From: Sinorhizobium chiapasense
GTDB taxonomy: Bacteria; Pseudomonadota; Alphaproteobacteria; Rhizobiales; Rhizobiaceae
DNA length: 64,000 nt
Assembly (NCBI RefSeq): GCF_036488675.1
Contig: NZ_CP133148.1
Coordinates: forward strand, 3,738,001 to 3,802,000
Direction: 5' to 3'
How positions within the stretch are numbered: the first letter of the stretch is position 1; each line of letters starts with the position of its first letter. The notes beneath the pieces are model-generated. The model was not told where the DNA came from, searched no databases, and worked only from the letters and a program-made list of their open reading frames with translations. Both the position numbers and the translations under genes were made by a program. Below, one piece after another: positions 16,845 through 27,923 of this stretch.

Positions 16845-18695
16845 TCAGCCTTCGAGCTCTTCGCGCAGCATCTCCAGCTCCAGCCATTCTTCTTCCATCC
16901 GCGCGAGCCCTTCTCTCAGCTTTTCCAGTTCAGCAGCGATTTTGGCGAAGCCGTTCGGATCCTTCGAAAACAGATCGGGATCGTGCATCCTCTCTTCCCG
17001 TTTCGCGATCTCCGCTTCGGCCTTGGCTATCTCCTTCGGAAGGTTTTCGAGCGCGAACTTCTGCTTGTAGGAGAGCTTGCTCTTGGCCTTCGGCGCTTCG
17101 GATGCAGCCGCAGGAACGTCGGTCGATCTGGCTTTCTCCGACTTTTCGACCTTCCGCCTGTCCTCGATTGCGCCTTTGCGCTGCGCCATCATGTCGGAAT
17201 AACCGCCGGCATATTCGATCCAGCGGCCGTCCGGCGCCTCCGGATTGGCCGGCGCGATGGTCGAGGTCACCGTGCGGTCGAGAAAGTCGCGGTCGTGGCT
17301 GACGAGGATTACCGTGCCCGCGAATCCGGCGACGATCTCCTGCAGGAGATCGAGTGTTTCGATGTCGAGATCGTTGGTCGGCTCGTCGAGGATCAGGAGA
17401 TTGGTGGCGCGCGCCATGATGCGCGCCAGCATCAACCGCGCACGCTCGCCGCCCGAAAGCTCGCGGATAGGGGTGCGGGCCTGCTCCGGCTGAAAGAGGA
17501 AGTCTTTCATGTAGCCGGTGACGTGGCGCTGCTCGCCGTTAACGAGAAGGGTCTCCCCGCGCCCGTCGGTCAGGTAATGCGAAAGCGTATCGTCGAGTTT
17601 CAGGTCCTCGCGCTTCTGATCGAGCGTCGCCATCTCGAGATTGGTGCCGAGCTTGACGGTTCCGGAGTCCGGCTCGATCTGGCCGGTCAGAAGCTTGAGC
17701 AGTGTCGTCTTACCGGCGCCGTTCGGGCCGACGAGGCCGATCCGGTCGCCGCGGTGCACGCGGATCGAGAAGGGCGCGACGATCGTGCGATCGCCATAGG
17801 CCTTGGTGATCTTTTCCGCCTCGATGACCAGTTTGCCGGATTCCCTGGCATCGGCGGCCGTCGCCTGAACCGTGCCCTGCGGTCCCTTGTGGCCGCGATA
17901 GCGCGCCCGCATGTCCTGCAACTCGCCGAGACGGCGCATGTTGCGCTTGCGCCTTGCGGTGACGCCGTAGCGCAACCAGTGCTCCTCGCGCTCGATCGCC
18001 TTGCCGAGCTTATGCTGCTCCAGCTCCTCGGCCTCGAGCACCTCGTCACGCCATGCCTCGAAATGGGCAAAGCCGCGATCGAGCCGGCGCGACTGGCCGC
18101 GATCGAGCCAGACCGTCGCCGTCGAAGCCTTTTCGAGGAAGCGCCGGTCGTGCGAGATGAGCACCAGCGCCGAGCGGCTGCGGACGAGCTCGTCTTCCAG
18201 CCATTCGATTGTCGGAAGGTCGAGATGGTTGGTCGGCTCATCGAGGAGCAGGATGTCGGGCTCCGGCGCCAGCACGCGGGCAAGTGCGGCGCGCCGCGCC
18301 TCGCCGCCCGAAAGTCGCCTTGGATCCTCCTCCCCCGTCAGCCCCAGATGCTGCAGCAGATAGGCGGCGCGATAGGGATCATCGCTTGGGCCGAGCCCCG
18401 CTTCCGCATAGGCCTGGACCGTGTCGAAGCCTTCGAAATCCGGTGCCTGGTGCAGGTAGCGCACCGTCGCCGAGGGATGGCGGAAGATTTCACCCGATTG
18501 CGGCTCGACGAGACCGGCGGCCGTCTTCATCAGCGTCGACTTGCCCGAGCCGTTGCGGCCCACGAGGCAGATGCGGTCGCCGGGCTCGACCTGCAGGTTG
18601 GCGCCGGCAAGCAGCGGCGTGCCACCGAAGGTCAGGAAAATGTTATCAAGCTTCAGAATGGGTGGCGCCAAGGTTTCAGGCTCCGGAAAGATCAT
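16845..18695 (-). CDS. ABC-F family ATPase (Uup-like)
   Basis: 616 aa with two ABC domains and no membrane segment. Domain 1 has Walker A GRNGSGKST, signature LSGGEARRA and LLLDEPTNHLD. The linker carries RKRNMRRLGELQDMRARY. Domain 2 has GPNGAGKTT, LSGGERARL and LILDEPTNDLD. The C-terminal 80 residues are a charged coiled coil, as in Uup, which binds nucleic acid and helps ribosome function. The start overlaps the 3' end of thiN by 20 bp, so the genes are probably co-transcribed. Confidence 0.92.
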   Translation of the reverse strand: MIFPEPETLAPPILKLDNIFLTFGGTPLLAGANLQVEPGDRICLVGRNGSGKSTLMKTAAGLVEPQSGEIFRHPSATVRYLHQAPDFEGFDTVQAYAEAGLGPSDDPYRAAYLLQHLGLTGEEDPRRLSGGEARRAALARVLAPEPDILLLDEPTNHLDLPTIEWLEDELVRSRSALVLISHDRRFLEKASTATVWLDRGQSRRLDRGFAHFEAWRDEVLEAEELEQHKLGKAIEREEHWLRYGVTARRKRNMRRLGELQDMRARYRGHKGPQGTVQATAADARESGKLVIEAEKITKAYGDRTIVAPFSIRVHRGDRIGLVGPNGAGKTTLLKLLTGQIEPDSGTVKLGTNLEMATLDQKREDLKLDDTLSHYLTDGRGETLLVNGEQRHVTGYMKDFLFQPEQARTPIRELSGGERARLMLARIMARATNLLILDEPTNDLDIETLDLLQEIVAGFAGTVILVSHDRDFLDRTVTSTIAPANPEAPDGRWIEYAGGYSDMMAQRKGAIEDRRKVEKSEKARSTDVPAAASEAPKAKSKLSYKQKFALENLPKEIAKAEAEIAKREERMHDPDLFSKDPNGFAKIAAELEKLREGLARMEEEWLELEMLREELEG

Positions 18696-19326
18696 AGGGT
18701 CGAGCGAGAATGACCGCCCGGCCGGATTTCAAGGAAAAGCGGACCGGCCCCTCCGCAACGTTGGAAATGGTCCGTGACGAGCCGAAGGGCAGCGCGAAGT
18801 CATCGAGCGGATAACGCGCATTGTCGATGGAAAGACCGGAAAGTGCGCTGAGTCCGAGAATCGAAAAAAGGCTGCCCTTGGGTAGGTCGATCTCGCGGGA
18901 ACCGGGCAACAAGGGATGGGCCTCCTCCTCGCCGGAGGTCATCAGCACCGGCAACCCCTCTTCGGCGATCGCCACGGCGCGCAGCAGATGCAGGAAGGCA
19001 TGGTCGCTTCTGGTGCCGCCAAGCGCTCCGACGAAGATCAGCGACGTTGCGCCCCGCGCAAGCGCCGCCTCGACCCCGATCTCGCCGTCGGTCGCGCTCT
19101 TGGCCGCCGGATAGCGCTCGCGCGGCACCGCGGCGAATGCGGCCAGCAACGCGTCGTCAGTCGAATCGAAGTCGCCGACCCAGAGCTCGGGAACGATACC
19201 AAGCGCCTTCGCATGGCGCATGCCACCGTCGGCCGCGATGAAGCGACTGCCGGAAAGCTGCTTTGCGAGCCGCTCGGTGCGGGTGAGCGCGCCCCCGAGA
19301 AGGATGGTGAAGGTCTGTTGGGCCAT
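18676..19326 (-). CDS. thiN: Thiamine diphosphokinase
   Basis: 216 aa from ATG 19326 (MAQQTFTILL). A longer frame to 19539 overlaps the acetyltransferase gene and has an implausible Arg-rich leader. TPK motifs visible: AADGGMRHAKAL, PELWVGDFDSTD (metal/ATP site), ATDGEIGVEAAL and GALGGTRSDHAFLHL. It transfers pyrophosphate from ATP to thiamine, giving TPP, and so complements the thiBPQ importer 0.9 kb away on the other strand. Confidence 0.92.
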   Translation of the reverse strand: MAQQTFTILLGGALTRTERLAKQLSGSRFIAADGGMRHAKALGIVPELWVGDFDSTDDALLAAFAAVPRERYPAAKSATDGEIGVEAALARGATSLIFVGALGGTRSDHAFLHLLRAVAIAEEGLPVLMTSGEEEAHPLLPGSREIDLPKGSLFSILGLSALSGLSIDNARYPLDDFALPFGSSRTISNVAEGPVRFSLKSGRAVILARPYDLSGA

Positions 19327-19423
19327 GGCAGAAGCCCATAGCGCAAAGGGACGACAAAGGAAAAGGCCGAAAGCCATTTTGCGGCGGCAAGGCTGCGCTT
19401 TTCGGCGGCTGCGTCTCCGGCGA

Positions 19424-19909
19424 TCAGTCCTCCGGCGGAGCTTCACCGGGAAAAAGCATGCCGGCATAAATGCCGGGCGTCGAATCCGGTATCTCCACCG
19501 CGCCGACGGTGCGGGCGTAGAAATCCGCGGGACCGACACCGCCGATGATGGCGTAGCCGTAGCCGGCGGTGCGCATCGCCATCAGGCTTTCGATAAGCAG
19601 TGCCTCGCCGATCCCCTGACCACGCATCGCCTCGTCGACGCCTGTCGGCCCGAAGAAACCAAGCGCCGTCACGTCATGGCAGGCGAAGCCGACGATCCGG
19701 CCTTCGTGGACGGCGACATGGATCCGCGTCGGGGTTGAGGAGAAGGCAGCCTCGGCCTCACCTGCCCAGCCGGCGCCGAACCGTTCTTCGATCCAGGCGA
19801 GCACGATACCGCGTTCCGGAGCCATCGCCCGGCGAATGCTGATGCCAGGACCGAGCCGGGAAGCACGCCTTTCAGGCAAGGCATAGAGACGAACGAGCAT
19901 GTCTGGCAT
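19424..19909 (-). CDS. GNAT family N-acetyltransferase
   Basis: 161 aa with the acetyl-CoA loop region GPTGVDEAMRGQGIGEALLIESLMAM (R/Q-G-x-G-A signature GQGIGEAL near residues 97-104). The substrate is unknown. It is upstream of thiN on the same strand with a gap of about 97 bp. The start is ATG 19909, with ATG 19900 possible. Confidence 0.85.
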   Translation of the reverse strand: MPDMLVRLYALPERRASRLGPGISIRRAMAPERGIVLAWIEERFGAGWAGEAEAAFSSTPTRIHVAVHEGRIVGFACHDVTALGFFGPTGVDEAMRGQGIGEALLIESLMAMRTAGYGYAIIGGVGPADFYARTVGAVEIPDSTPGIYAGMLFPGEAPPED

Positions 19910-19924
19910 GAGAATACCTCCCCA

Positions 19925-19987
19925 CTACGGCGCCGCGCGTCTGATCAGACGCGCAAAGGACGCTGTTGCACTTTGAATTGCTGCAGG
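19925..19987 (+). repeat. RIME1, left half only (copy 4)
   Basis: Runs from CGGCGCCGCGCGTCTGATC through GACGCGCAAAGGACGCTG to GAATTGCTGCAG. It lacks the second palindrome and sits between the GNAT gene start and the TPP riboswitch. Confidence 0.8.
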
Positions 19988-20105
19988 AGACGAACAAACG
20001 CCGCCGACAAGTGTTTGGTCTAATAGCGCAGATGGCTTGGACGGCAAATGTTTCCGCCGAAACTCGGCTTGCCAGACCTGCCGCCGAAAGCTAAATCTTT
20101 GCTGC

Positions 20106-20203
20106 TCTAACGGGGTGCCTTCGGTCCGCTTGCGGAACCAAGGCTGAGAGGCTCAAGCCAACCCGCGGAACCTGATCCGGCTCATACCGGCGGAGGGATT
20201 AGA
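20106..20203 (+). promoter_or_regulatory. TPP (THI-box) riboswitch of thiBPQ
   Basis: The conserved core is plain: CGGGGTGCC at the 5' side, GGCTGAGAGG (20142-20151), ACCCGCGGAACCTGATCCGG (20161-20180) and the 3' strand ACCGGCGGAGGGATTAG. All aptamer sections P1-P5 of the TPP class are recognisable. Downstream, CCTCCTTTT (20222-20230) can pair with the Shine-Dalgarno AAAAGGGAGAGAGG (20245-20258) of thiB, which suggests control of translation initiation (inference). Confidence 0.96.
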
Positions 20204-20266
20204 AGCGATCGGACCGATGCGCCTCCTTTTCCCGCAACATCAACAAAAGGGAGAGAGGTGCCCGTC

Positions 20267-21286
20267 ATGTCCATTTACACCAAATTGCTTCGCCGGCTGG
20301 CGATTGCGGCGACGGCCGCGACTTTGCCGTTCGGCGCCAGTGCCGCCGAAAAGACGCTGACGATCTACACCTATGAGAGTTTCATCAGCGAATGGGGCCC
20401 TGGCGCGAAAGCCGCCGAGGCCTTCGAGAAAACCTGCGACTGCGAGGTCAATTATGTCGGCGTCGCCGATGGTGTCGAGCTTCTGACGCGACTGAAGCTC
20501 GAAGGCGAGCAATCGAAGGCGGACATCGTGCTCGGTCTCGACACCAACCTCGTCGCGGAAGCCAAGGCGACGGGCTTTTTCGCCCCGCACGATCTCGACA
20601 CCGCCGCCTTGAAGGTTCCGGGCGGCTTCTCCGACGACACTTTCGTTCCGTATGACTACGGCCATTTCGCCGTGATCTACGATACCGAAACCGTGAAGAC
20701 CCCGCCGAAGAGCCTGAAAGAACTGGTCGACGGCGATCCTTCGCAAAAGATCGTCATCGAGGATCCCCGCACCTCGACACCGGGCCTCGGGCTGCTGCTC
20801 TGGGTGAAATCGGTCTATGGGGACGAGGCAGCCGCCGCCTGGGCCAAGCTCAAGGACCGGGTGTTGACCGTGACCCCCGGCTGGTCGGAAGCCTACGGCC
20901 TCTTCACCAAGGGCGAAGCGCCGATGGTGCTGTCCTACACCACCTCGCCCGCCTATCACATGGTGGCGGAAAACACCGAACGCTATCAGGCCGCGCCCTT
21001 CGCCGAGGGCCACTACATCCAGATCGAAGTGGCCGGCGTGACGAAGAACACCAAGGAACCGGAACTCGCCAAAGAGTTTCTGGCCTTCATGACCGGTCCG
21101 GAATTCCAGTCGATCATTCCGACGACCAACTGGATGATGCCGGTTGCGGAAACCAAGGAACCCCTGCCGGACGCCTTCGGCAAGCTCGTCAAGCCGGAAA
21201 AGACATTCCTGATGTCTTCCGAGGAGGTCGCCGCCAATCGCAAGGCGTGGATCGACGAATGGCTGGCGGCCATGAGCAAGAACTGA
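20267..21286 (+). CDS. thiB: Thiamine / TPP ABC transporter substrate-binding protein
   Basis: 339 aa periplasmic binding protein. ATG 20267 is preceded at 8 nt by GGGAGAGAGG; the GTG at 20258 lies inside that ribosome site. A signal peptide ends about residue 27 (GASAAEKTL), then ThiB motifs: [33 protein letters not shown], [12 protein letters not shown] and [27 protein letters not shown]. It feeds ThiPQ, and expression is under the TPP riboswitch just upstream. Confidence 0.96.
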   Translation: MSIYTKLLRRLAIAATAATLPFGASAAEKTLTIYTYESFISEWGPGAKAAEAFEKTCDCEVNYVGVADGVELLTRLKLEGEQSKADIVLGLDTNLVAEAKATGFFAPHDLDTAALKVPGGFSDDTFVPYDYGHFAVIYDTETVKTPPKSLKELVDGDPSQKIVIEDPRTSTPGLGLLLWVKSVYGDEAAAAWAKLKDRVLTVTPGWSEAYGLFTKGEAPMVLSYTTSPAYHMVAENTERYQAAPFAEGHYIQIEVAGVTKNTKEPELAKEFLAFMTGPEFQSIIPTTNWMMPVAETKEPLPDAFGKLVKPEKTFLMSSEEVAANRKAWIDEWLAAMSKN

Positions 21287-21293
21287 GGCAGGC

Positions 21294-22922
21294 TTGTCCG
21301 GTGCTACCGAAAGACGGATGACGATAGCCGCCGGGGCCTTCAGCCTCGGCGGCATTCTGCTGTTCGTCGCCCTCGCCGTCGTCGCCCTCCTCGCGCAGTC
21401 GAGCGGTGGTTATGCCGGCGCCCCGTTCGACGCCTATGTCTGGCGCGTCACCCGCTTCACGCTGCTTCAGGCGAGCCTCTCGACGATCCTCTCCGTTCTA
21501 TTCGCGATCCCGGTGGCGCGTGCGCTTGCCCGGCAGGCAAGTTTTCCCGGCCGCATCTGGCTGCTGCGGCTGATGGCGCTGCCGCTCGGCCTGCCCGCTC
21601 TCGTCGCAGCGCTCGGCCTCATTCAGGTCTGGGGCCGGCAAGGCTTTCTCAATACCGTCCTCGTCGCGATCGGGCTCAACGATCCGATCAGCATCTATGG
21701 GCTTTTCGGCATTCTTCTCGCCCACGTCTTCTTCAACATGCCGCTTGCGGCGCGGCTGATGCTTGCGGGGATCGAGCGGATTCCGGGCGAATACTGGCGT
21801 ACCACCGCCAATCTCGGCATGCCCTCGGTCGCAATCTTCCGCTTCATCGAATGGCCGGCGATCCGAGGGCTGTTGCCGGGCATCGCCGGTCTCATCTTCA
21901 TGCTCTGCGCCACCAGTTTCACGCTCGTGCTGACACTCGGCGGGGGACCTGCGGCAAGCACGATCGAAGTGGCGATCTATCAGGCGTTGCGCTTCGATTT
22001 CGACCCGCCGCGTGCGATCGCCCTTTCCGGCCTTCAGGTCGCCTTGACGGGTGCCCTGCTTCTCGTTCTGAAGGTGCTGGCGCCGCCACCGCCGGAGAGC
22101 GAGACGACCGGCAAGGCAATGAGGCGGTTCGACGGCGTGAGTGGCCGGTCACGACTCGCCGACGGGCTCTGGCTCATCCTTGCGCTCGCTTTCGTCGGAC
22201 TGCCGTTCGCCGCGATCGCCTATTCCGGCCTGCAGGCGGACTTGCCGAGGCTCGCCCGCGATGCTGCCGTACACCGTGCCTTCGCCACCAGCGCTGTGAT
22301 TGCTTTTCTTTCGGGCGCGACAGCCGTTGGAGCGACCGCCGTGATGATCCGCGCGCAGCAGGTTACCTTGATGCGACGACAGGCGGGAGCCGCCGCCCGC
22401 GGGTTTACCGGCATGATCGGCGCCAGCACCTCCTTCGTCCTGCTGGTGCCGCCGGTCATCCTCGGCGCTGGCTGGTTCCTGCTGTTGCGCCCCGTCGGCG
22501 ATGTCGCGCGTCTTGCGCCGGCCGTCGTCATCGCCATCAATGCTCTGATGGCGCTTCCCTTCGTCCATCGCGTGCTCGCTCCGGCAATGGCCACCCATGC
22601 GGCACGGACGGATCGACTGGCGGCGAGCCTCGGTATCGCGGGCTTTCATCGCTTGCGATGGATCGACTGGCCACCGCTGCGTCGACCCTTGCTCATGGCC
22701 TTCTCTTTCGCCATGGCCTTGTCCCTCGGCGATCTTGGGGCAGTGGCCCTGTTCGGCTCGCAGGACATGACAACCTTGCCTTGGCTGCTCTACAGCCGCA
22801 TGGGAAGCTACCGCACCGCCGACGCTGCGGGACTTGCATTTATCCTCGGCCTCATCTGCCTGGTCCTCACCGTGCTCGGTACGGCGGGAGACAACGGCGC
22901 GCGCGAAGGAAGAGACGCATGA
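21294..22922 (+). CDS. thiP: Thiamine / TPP ABC transporter permease
   Basis: 542 aa fused double permease with about 12 membrane segments. Each half carries an EAA-type loop (about residues 165-190, EYWRTTANLGMPS; and about 440-460, DRLAASLGIAGFHRLRWIDWP). The start is TTG 21294, 7 nt after the thiB stop with GAGG overlapping that stop; ATG 21318 is an alternative. It overlaps thiQ by 4 bp. Confidence 0.94.
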   Translation: MSGATERRMTIAAGAFSLGGILLFVALAVVALLAQSSGGYAGAPFDAYVWRVTRFTLLQASLSTILSVLFAIPVARALARQASFPGRIWLLRLMALPLGLPALVAALGLIQVWGRQGFLNTVLVAIGLNDPISIYGLFGILLAHVFFNMPLAARLMLAGIERIPGEYWRTTANLGMPSVAIFRFIEWPAIRGLLPGIAGLIFMLCATSFTLVLTLGGGPAASTIEVAIYQALRFDFDPPRAIALSGLQVALTGALLLVLKVLAPPPPESETTGKAMRRFDGVSGRSRLADGLWLILALAFVGLPFAAIAYSGLQADLPRLARDAAVHRAFATSAVIAFLSGATAVGATAVMIRAQQVTLMRRQAGAAARGFTGMIGASTSFVLLVPPVILGAGWFLLLRPVGDVARLAPAVVIAINALMALPFVHRVLAPAMATHAARTDRLAASLGIAGFHRLRWIDWPPLRRPLLMAFSFAMALSLGDLGAVALFGSQDMTTLPWLLYSRMGSYRTADAAGLAFILGLICLVLTVLGTAGDNGAREGRDA

Positions 22923-23647
22923 ATTCGCCCGCCTCCGTTTCCGCGGCTGTTTCACTCAAGGACGTCGAAGTGCGTTTCGAAACGACGACGCTCATGTTCG
23001 ACTGCGTGATTCCGCCCGGCCAGATCGTCGCGGTCGCCGGTGCTTCGGGGTCTGGGAAGTCGACACTGTTCAACGTCATCGCCGGATTTGAAGAACCGGG
23101 GCAAGGCGCAGTTCATATTCTCGGCGAAGACATGGCGGCGCGCCTGCCGGCCGAACGCCCGGTGTCGGTCATCTTCCAGGAGCATAACCTCTTTGTCCAT
23201 CTCGACGCGGCAACCAATGTCGGCTTCGGCATCAACCCGGCGCTGCGCCTGTCCGCCGTCGACCGCGCCAAGGTGGCCGATGCGTTGAAGCGTGTCGGCC
23301 TCGACGGCTTCGGCGGGAGATTGGCGCCGACGCTTTCCGGCGGCGAACGTCAGCGCGTGGCACTTGCCCGTGCGCTCGTCCGCCACCGTCCGCTGCTCCT
23401 GCTTGACGAACCCTTTGCCGCTCTCGACCCGGGCATGAGAGCGGAAATGCGCGAACTTTTGCGCGACCTCCACGACGAGGAAGGCAATACGATCCTGATG
23501 ATCACGCATCATCCCGATGATGTGAGACTGCTCGCCGACAGCGTGCTTTTCCTCGACCGGGGGCGTATCATCGCTCATGACCCCGTCGATCGTTTTGTCG
23601 AACGGCGCGACATCACGGCGATCAACCGCTTCCTCGGCCGCGAATGA
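22919..23647 (+). CDS. thiQ: Thiamine / TPP ABC transporter ATP-binding protein
   Basis: 242 aa from ATG 22919, coupled to thiP through ATGA. Walker A GASGSGKST, Q-loop FQEHNLF (ThiQ-typical), signature LSGGERQRV, Walker B LLLLDEPFAALDP and switch His in MITHHPDD. It completes the thiBPQ operon. Confidence 0.95.
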   Translation: MNSPASVSAAVSLKDVEVRFETTTLMFDCVIPPGQIVAVAGASGSGKSTLFNVIAGFEEPGQGAVHILGEDMAARLPAERPVSVIFQEHNLFVHLDAATNVGFGINPALRLSAVDRAKVADALKRVGLDGFGGRLAPTLSGGERQRVALARALVRHRPLLLLDEPFAALDPGMRAEMRELLRDLHDEEGNTILMITHHPDDVRLLADSVLFLDRGRIIAHDPVDRFVERRDITAINRFLGRE

Positions 23648-23993
23648 GGCTGGCCGTCGGCCGGCCACGGCAGCAATTCAAGGCGCATTTGAAAACACAC
23701 ACGGCGCAGGAGAGAATTTTTCGCCAAATTGCCGTTCGCCACAATTTGACCGCCGCGCTGTGCGACGCGCGGAATATCTGACGGTTGGCGCGATGTTCGC
23801 GCATCCGTTGCTGTGATACCACGGGGCAACTATTTCTACGGGGATCAGCTAGGCAGACGGCGCTGAAATCGTTACAGCACGATCATGGCTGAAACACCCA
23901 GGCTGGGACACTGTATCCGGCTGAAAAAGTAGGATTTTTCAACGTCGGCGCTCAAGTTGTGGCATGCGCCGGCGGAGGGGAACGGGCTGAGGC
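23648..23993. other. Intergenic region with no recognised feature
   Basis: 346 bp between thiQ and the M48 protease gene, A+T-richer than the coding flanks. The only structure I see is a small palindrome GAAAAAGTAGGATTTTTC at 23923-23940, 54 bp before the protease start. Promoter elements are likely present but not assignable. Confidence 0.45.
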
Positions 23994-25505
23994 ATGATTA
24001 GGCGTACAGTCATCGATGGCCGGATTCCGACGCGACGCGGCGGCAAGAATGCACGATTAATGGTTGCATTCCTGGCGACTGCGCTCCTGTCCGCCTGCCA
24101 ATCGGTGATTGAACAGACCTACGAGCCAACCGTTTCGCCGTCGTCAAATCCGCAGATCGTCGAGGAAGTGCAGAAGAACGATCCGCGCGCCCAGCTCGGC
24201 GCGCGCGAACACCCGCGGATCGTCGCGAGCTACGGCGGCGAATACAAGGACGCCAAGACCGAACGACTGGTGGCGCGCATCACCGGCGCGCTGACGGCGG
24301 TTTCGGAAAATCCGCAGCAGTCCTATCGCATCACCATTCTCAATTCACCGGCGATCAACGCCTTTGCGCTTCCCGGCGGTTATCTCTACGTCACGCGCGG
24401 TCTCCTGGCGCTTGCCAACGATGCCTCCGAGGTCGCTGCCGTGCTCTCGCACGAGATGGCGCACGTCACCGCAAACCACGGCATCGAGCGCCAGCAGCGC
24501 GAAGAGGCCGAGGTGATCGCGAGCCGGGTCGTCTCCGAAGTGCTTTCCTCCAATCTGGCTGGGAAACAGGCGCTTGCCCGCGGCAAGCTGCGGCTCGCCG
24601 CCTTCTCGCGCAATCAGGAGCTCCAGGCCGACGTGATCGGCGTGCGCATGCTCGGCGAGGCAGGATACGACCCCTACGCCGCCGCCCGTTTCCTCGATTC
24701 GATGGCGGCCTACGCCCGCTTCACGGCGGTCGACCCGGAAGCCGACCAGAGCCTCGACTTCCTGTCGAGCCACCCCAACGCGCCGCAGCGCGTCGAACTG
24801 GCGCGCCGCCACGCGCGCGCCTTTGGCGTCGAGGGCACGATTGGTGATCGCGGACGCGATTACTATCTGGCCGGTATCGATGGCATCCTCTATGGCGACA
24901 GCCCGCAGGAGGGTTATGTCCGGGGCCAGACATTCCTGCATGGCCAGCTCGGCATCCGCTTCGACGTGCCGGTCGGCTTTCAGATCGACAACAAGGCCGA
25001 GGCGGTGCTCGCGACCGGCCCGGGTGACATCGCGATCCGCTTCGACGGGGTCGCCGATACGGCTGGGCGCAGCCTCACCGACTACATCGCCAGCGGCTGG
25101 GTCACCGGCTTGCAGCCGGATACGATTCATCCGATCTCCGTCAATGGCCTCGAGGCAGCAACGGCGCGGGCGTCCGCCGATCGCTGGGATTTCGATGTCA
25201 CCGTGATCCGCATCGACAACCGCATCTACCGTTTCCTGACCGCCGTACCCAAAGGATCGAGCGCGCTCGAAAGCGCGGCGAGCCAACTGCGCAGCTCTTT
25301 CCGCCGCATGACCCGGGCGGAAGTTCAATCGCTGAAGCCGTTACGCATTCGCGTGGTCACTGTGAGATCCGGCGACACGATGGCGACGCTCGCCGCCCGG
25401 ATGATGGGGACGGATCGCAAACTCGATCTCTTCCGCTTGATCAACGCGATGCAGATCACCTCCACCGTCAAACCTGGCGACAAAGTGAAGATCATTTCCG
25501 AATAG
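23994..25505 (+). CDS. M48 family zinc metalloprotease lipoprotein with C-terminal LysM-like domain
   Basis: 503 aa. The N-terminus is a lipoprotein signal with lipobox LLSAC (Cys35). The M48 catalytic motif HEMAH is at His153-His157 in LSHEMAHVTANHG, with the downstream Glu-bearing NQELQADVIGVRML. The last 50 residues (VVTVRSGDTMATLAARMMG ... VKPGDKVKII) look like a peptidoglycan-binding LysM module. It is related to BepA-type periplasmic proteases that survey outer-membrane protein assembly. A second possible start is ATG 24060. Confidence 0.9.
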   Translation: MIRRTVIDGRIPTRRGGKNARLMVAFLATALLSACQSVIEQTYEPTVSPSSNPQIVEEVQKNDPRAQLGAREHPRIVASYGGEYKDAKTERLVARITGALTAVSENPQQSYRITILNSPAINAFALPGGYLYVTRGLLALANDASEVAAVLSHEMAHVTANHGIERQQREEAEVIASRVVSEVLSSNLAGKQALARGKLRLAAFSRNQELQADVIGVRMLGEAGYDPYAAARFLDSMAAYARFTAVDPEADQSLDFLSSHPNAPQRVELARRHARAFGVEGTIGDRGRDYYLAGIDGILYGDSPQEGYVRGQTFLHGQLGIRFDVPVGFQIDNKAEAVLATGPGDIAIRFDGVADTAGRSLTDYIASGWVTGLQPDTIHPISVNGLEAATARASADRWDFDVTVIRIDNRIYRFLTAVPKGSSALESAASQLRSSFRRMTRAEVQSLKPLRIRVVTVRSGDTMATLAARMMGTDRKLDLFRLINAMQITSTVKPGDKVKIISE

Positions 25506-25541
25506 GGTGGTGGATAGCTTTTCTCTGTGGCCGGCGTGCTA

Positions 25542-26929
<1,388 letters not shown>

Positions 26930-26930
26930 A

Positions 26931-27031
26931 GCGCCGCGCGTCTTATCAGGCGCGCGAAGGACGCTGCAGCACTTTGAACTGCTGCATGTTTTTGTCCTTA
27001 AATCGGCTAGGATTTAAGGAGACATGCAGTA
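26931..27031 (+). repeat. RIME1 element, full length, forward orientation (copy 6)
   Basis: GCGCCGCGCGTC through CTTAAATCGGCTAGGATTTA to ACATGCAG. It begins two bases after the stop codon of the beta-lactamase-like gene and ends 26 bp before the rpoH2 stop. Confidence 0.88.
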
Positions 27032-27056
27032 GAGTTCTGCAGCGGTTTCGCGTTGG

Positions 27057-27923
27057 TTAGTGTATCCCGGAAGCCAATGCCGGCGCCCTGGCAGCGAGCG
27101 CGGCACGCAACTTTTCCAGCGCCCGGGTCTCGATCTGCCTGACGCGCTCCTTCGAGATGCCGAGGTCGACACCCAGCTCCTCCAGCGTCGCGCCGTCCTC
27201 CGACAAACGCCGGGCGCGGATGATCTTCATCTCACGCTCGCTCAACTCCCCAAGCGCGATATGAAGCCAGCGCCGAGCACGTTCGCCGTCAATCATGTCG
27301 CTGACCTGTTCGTCGGGCAGCGGCGCTTCGCTCGCAAGGAAGTCGAGCCGCTCCCCGCCGTCCGAGTCTCCGTGGCCGACAGGGGCCTGTAGCGACGCGT
27401 CGCTTCCGGACAGGCGCGCATCCATCGTCTGCACGTCGGCAAGGCTGACGCCCAGCGCCGCGGCAATCTCCTCATGCATCGCCTGCGAGGTCAGTTGCCG
27501 GTCGCCTTGGGCCAGACGCGCACGCAATCTCCTGAGGTTGAAGAACAGCGCCTTTTGCGCCGAGCTTGTTCCGCCGCGCACGATCGACCAGTTGCGCAGG
27601 ACATAGTCCTGCATCGATGCGCGGATCCACCAGGTGGCATAGGTCGAGAAGCGAACGTCCCGACTTGGCTCGAAACGCGCCGCCGCCTCCAGCAGGCCAA
27701 CGTGCCCCTCCTGGACGAGATCGCTCATAGGCAACCCAAAGCTGCGGAATTTGGCCGCCATGGCGATCACCAGGCGCATATGCGCCATGGCGATCTTGTT
27801 GCGCGCCTCCTGATCGTTGTTGTCCCTCCAGGCCTGCGCCAGGGCATGCTCCTCGTCGCGTTCGAGATAGGGCGCATCCATGGCAATCTTGATCATGCGC
27901 CTGTCTGCAGTAAGGGTCTTCAT
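27057..27923 (-). CDS. rpoH2: RNA polymerase heat-shock-type sigma factor (RpoH2)
   Basis: 288 aa from ATG 27923 (MKTLTADRR). A longer frame to 28115 adds a non-conserved leader. Region 2 reads DLVQEGHVGLLEAAARFEP...RFSTYATWWIRASMQDYVLRNWS, and the RpoH box QKALFFNLRRLR follows. Region 4.2 is TLEELGVDLGISKERVRQIETRALEKLR. Sinorhizobia carry two RpoH paralogues. The sequence and, above all, the EcfG-type promoter upstream argue for RpoH2, known in S. meliloti as an RpoE2 target, rather than RpoH1. Confidence 0.9.
   Translation of the reverse strand: MKTLTADRRMIKIAMDAPYLERDEEHALAQAWRDNNDQEARNKIAMAHMRLVIAMAAKFRSFGLPMSDLVQEGHVGLLEAAARFEPSRDVRFSTYATWWIRASMQDYVLRNWSIVRGGTSSAQKALFFNLRRLRARLAQGDRQLTSQAMHEEIAAALGVSLADVQTMDARLSGSDASLQAPVGHGDSDGGERLDFLASEAPLPDEQVSDMIDGERARRWLHIALGELSEREMKIIRARRLSEDGATLEELGVDLGISKERVRQIETRALEKLRAALAARAPALASGIH

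Noticed and set aside
18676..19539. Longer thiamine diphosphokinase start at 19539
   Set aside because: It would overlap the GNAT gene by 116 bp and add an Arg-rich leader; ATG 19326 fits the family start.
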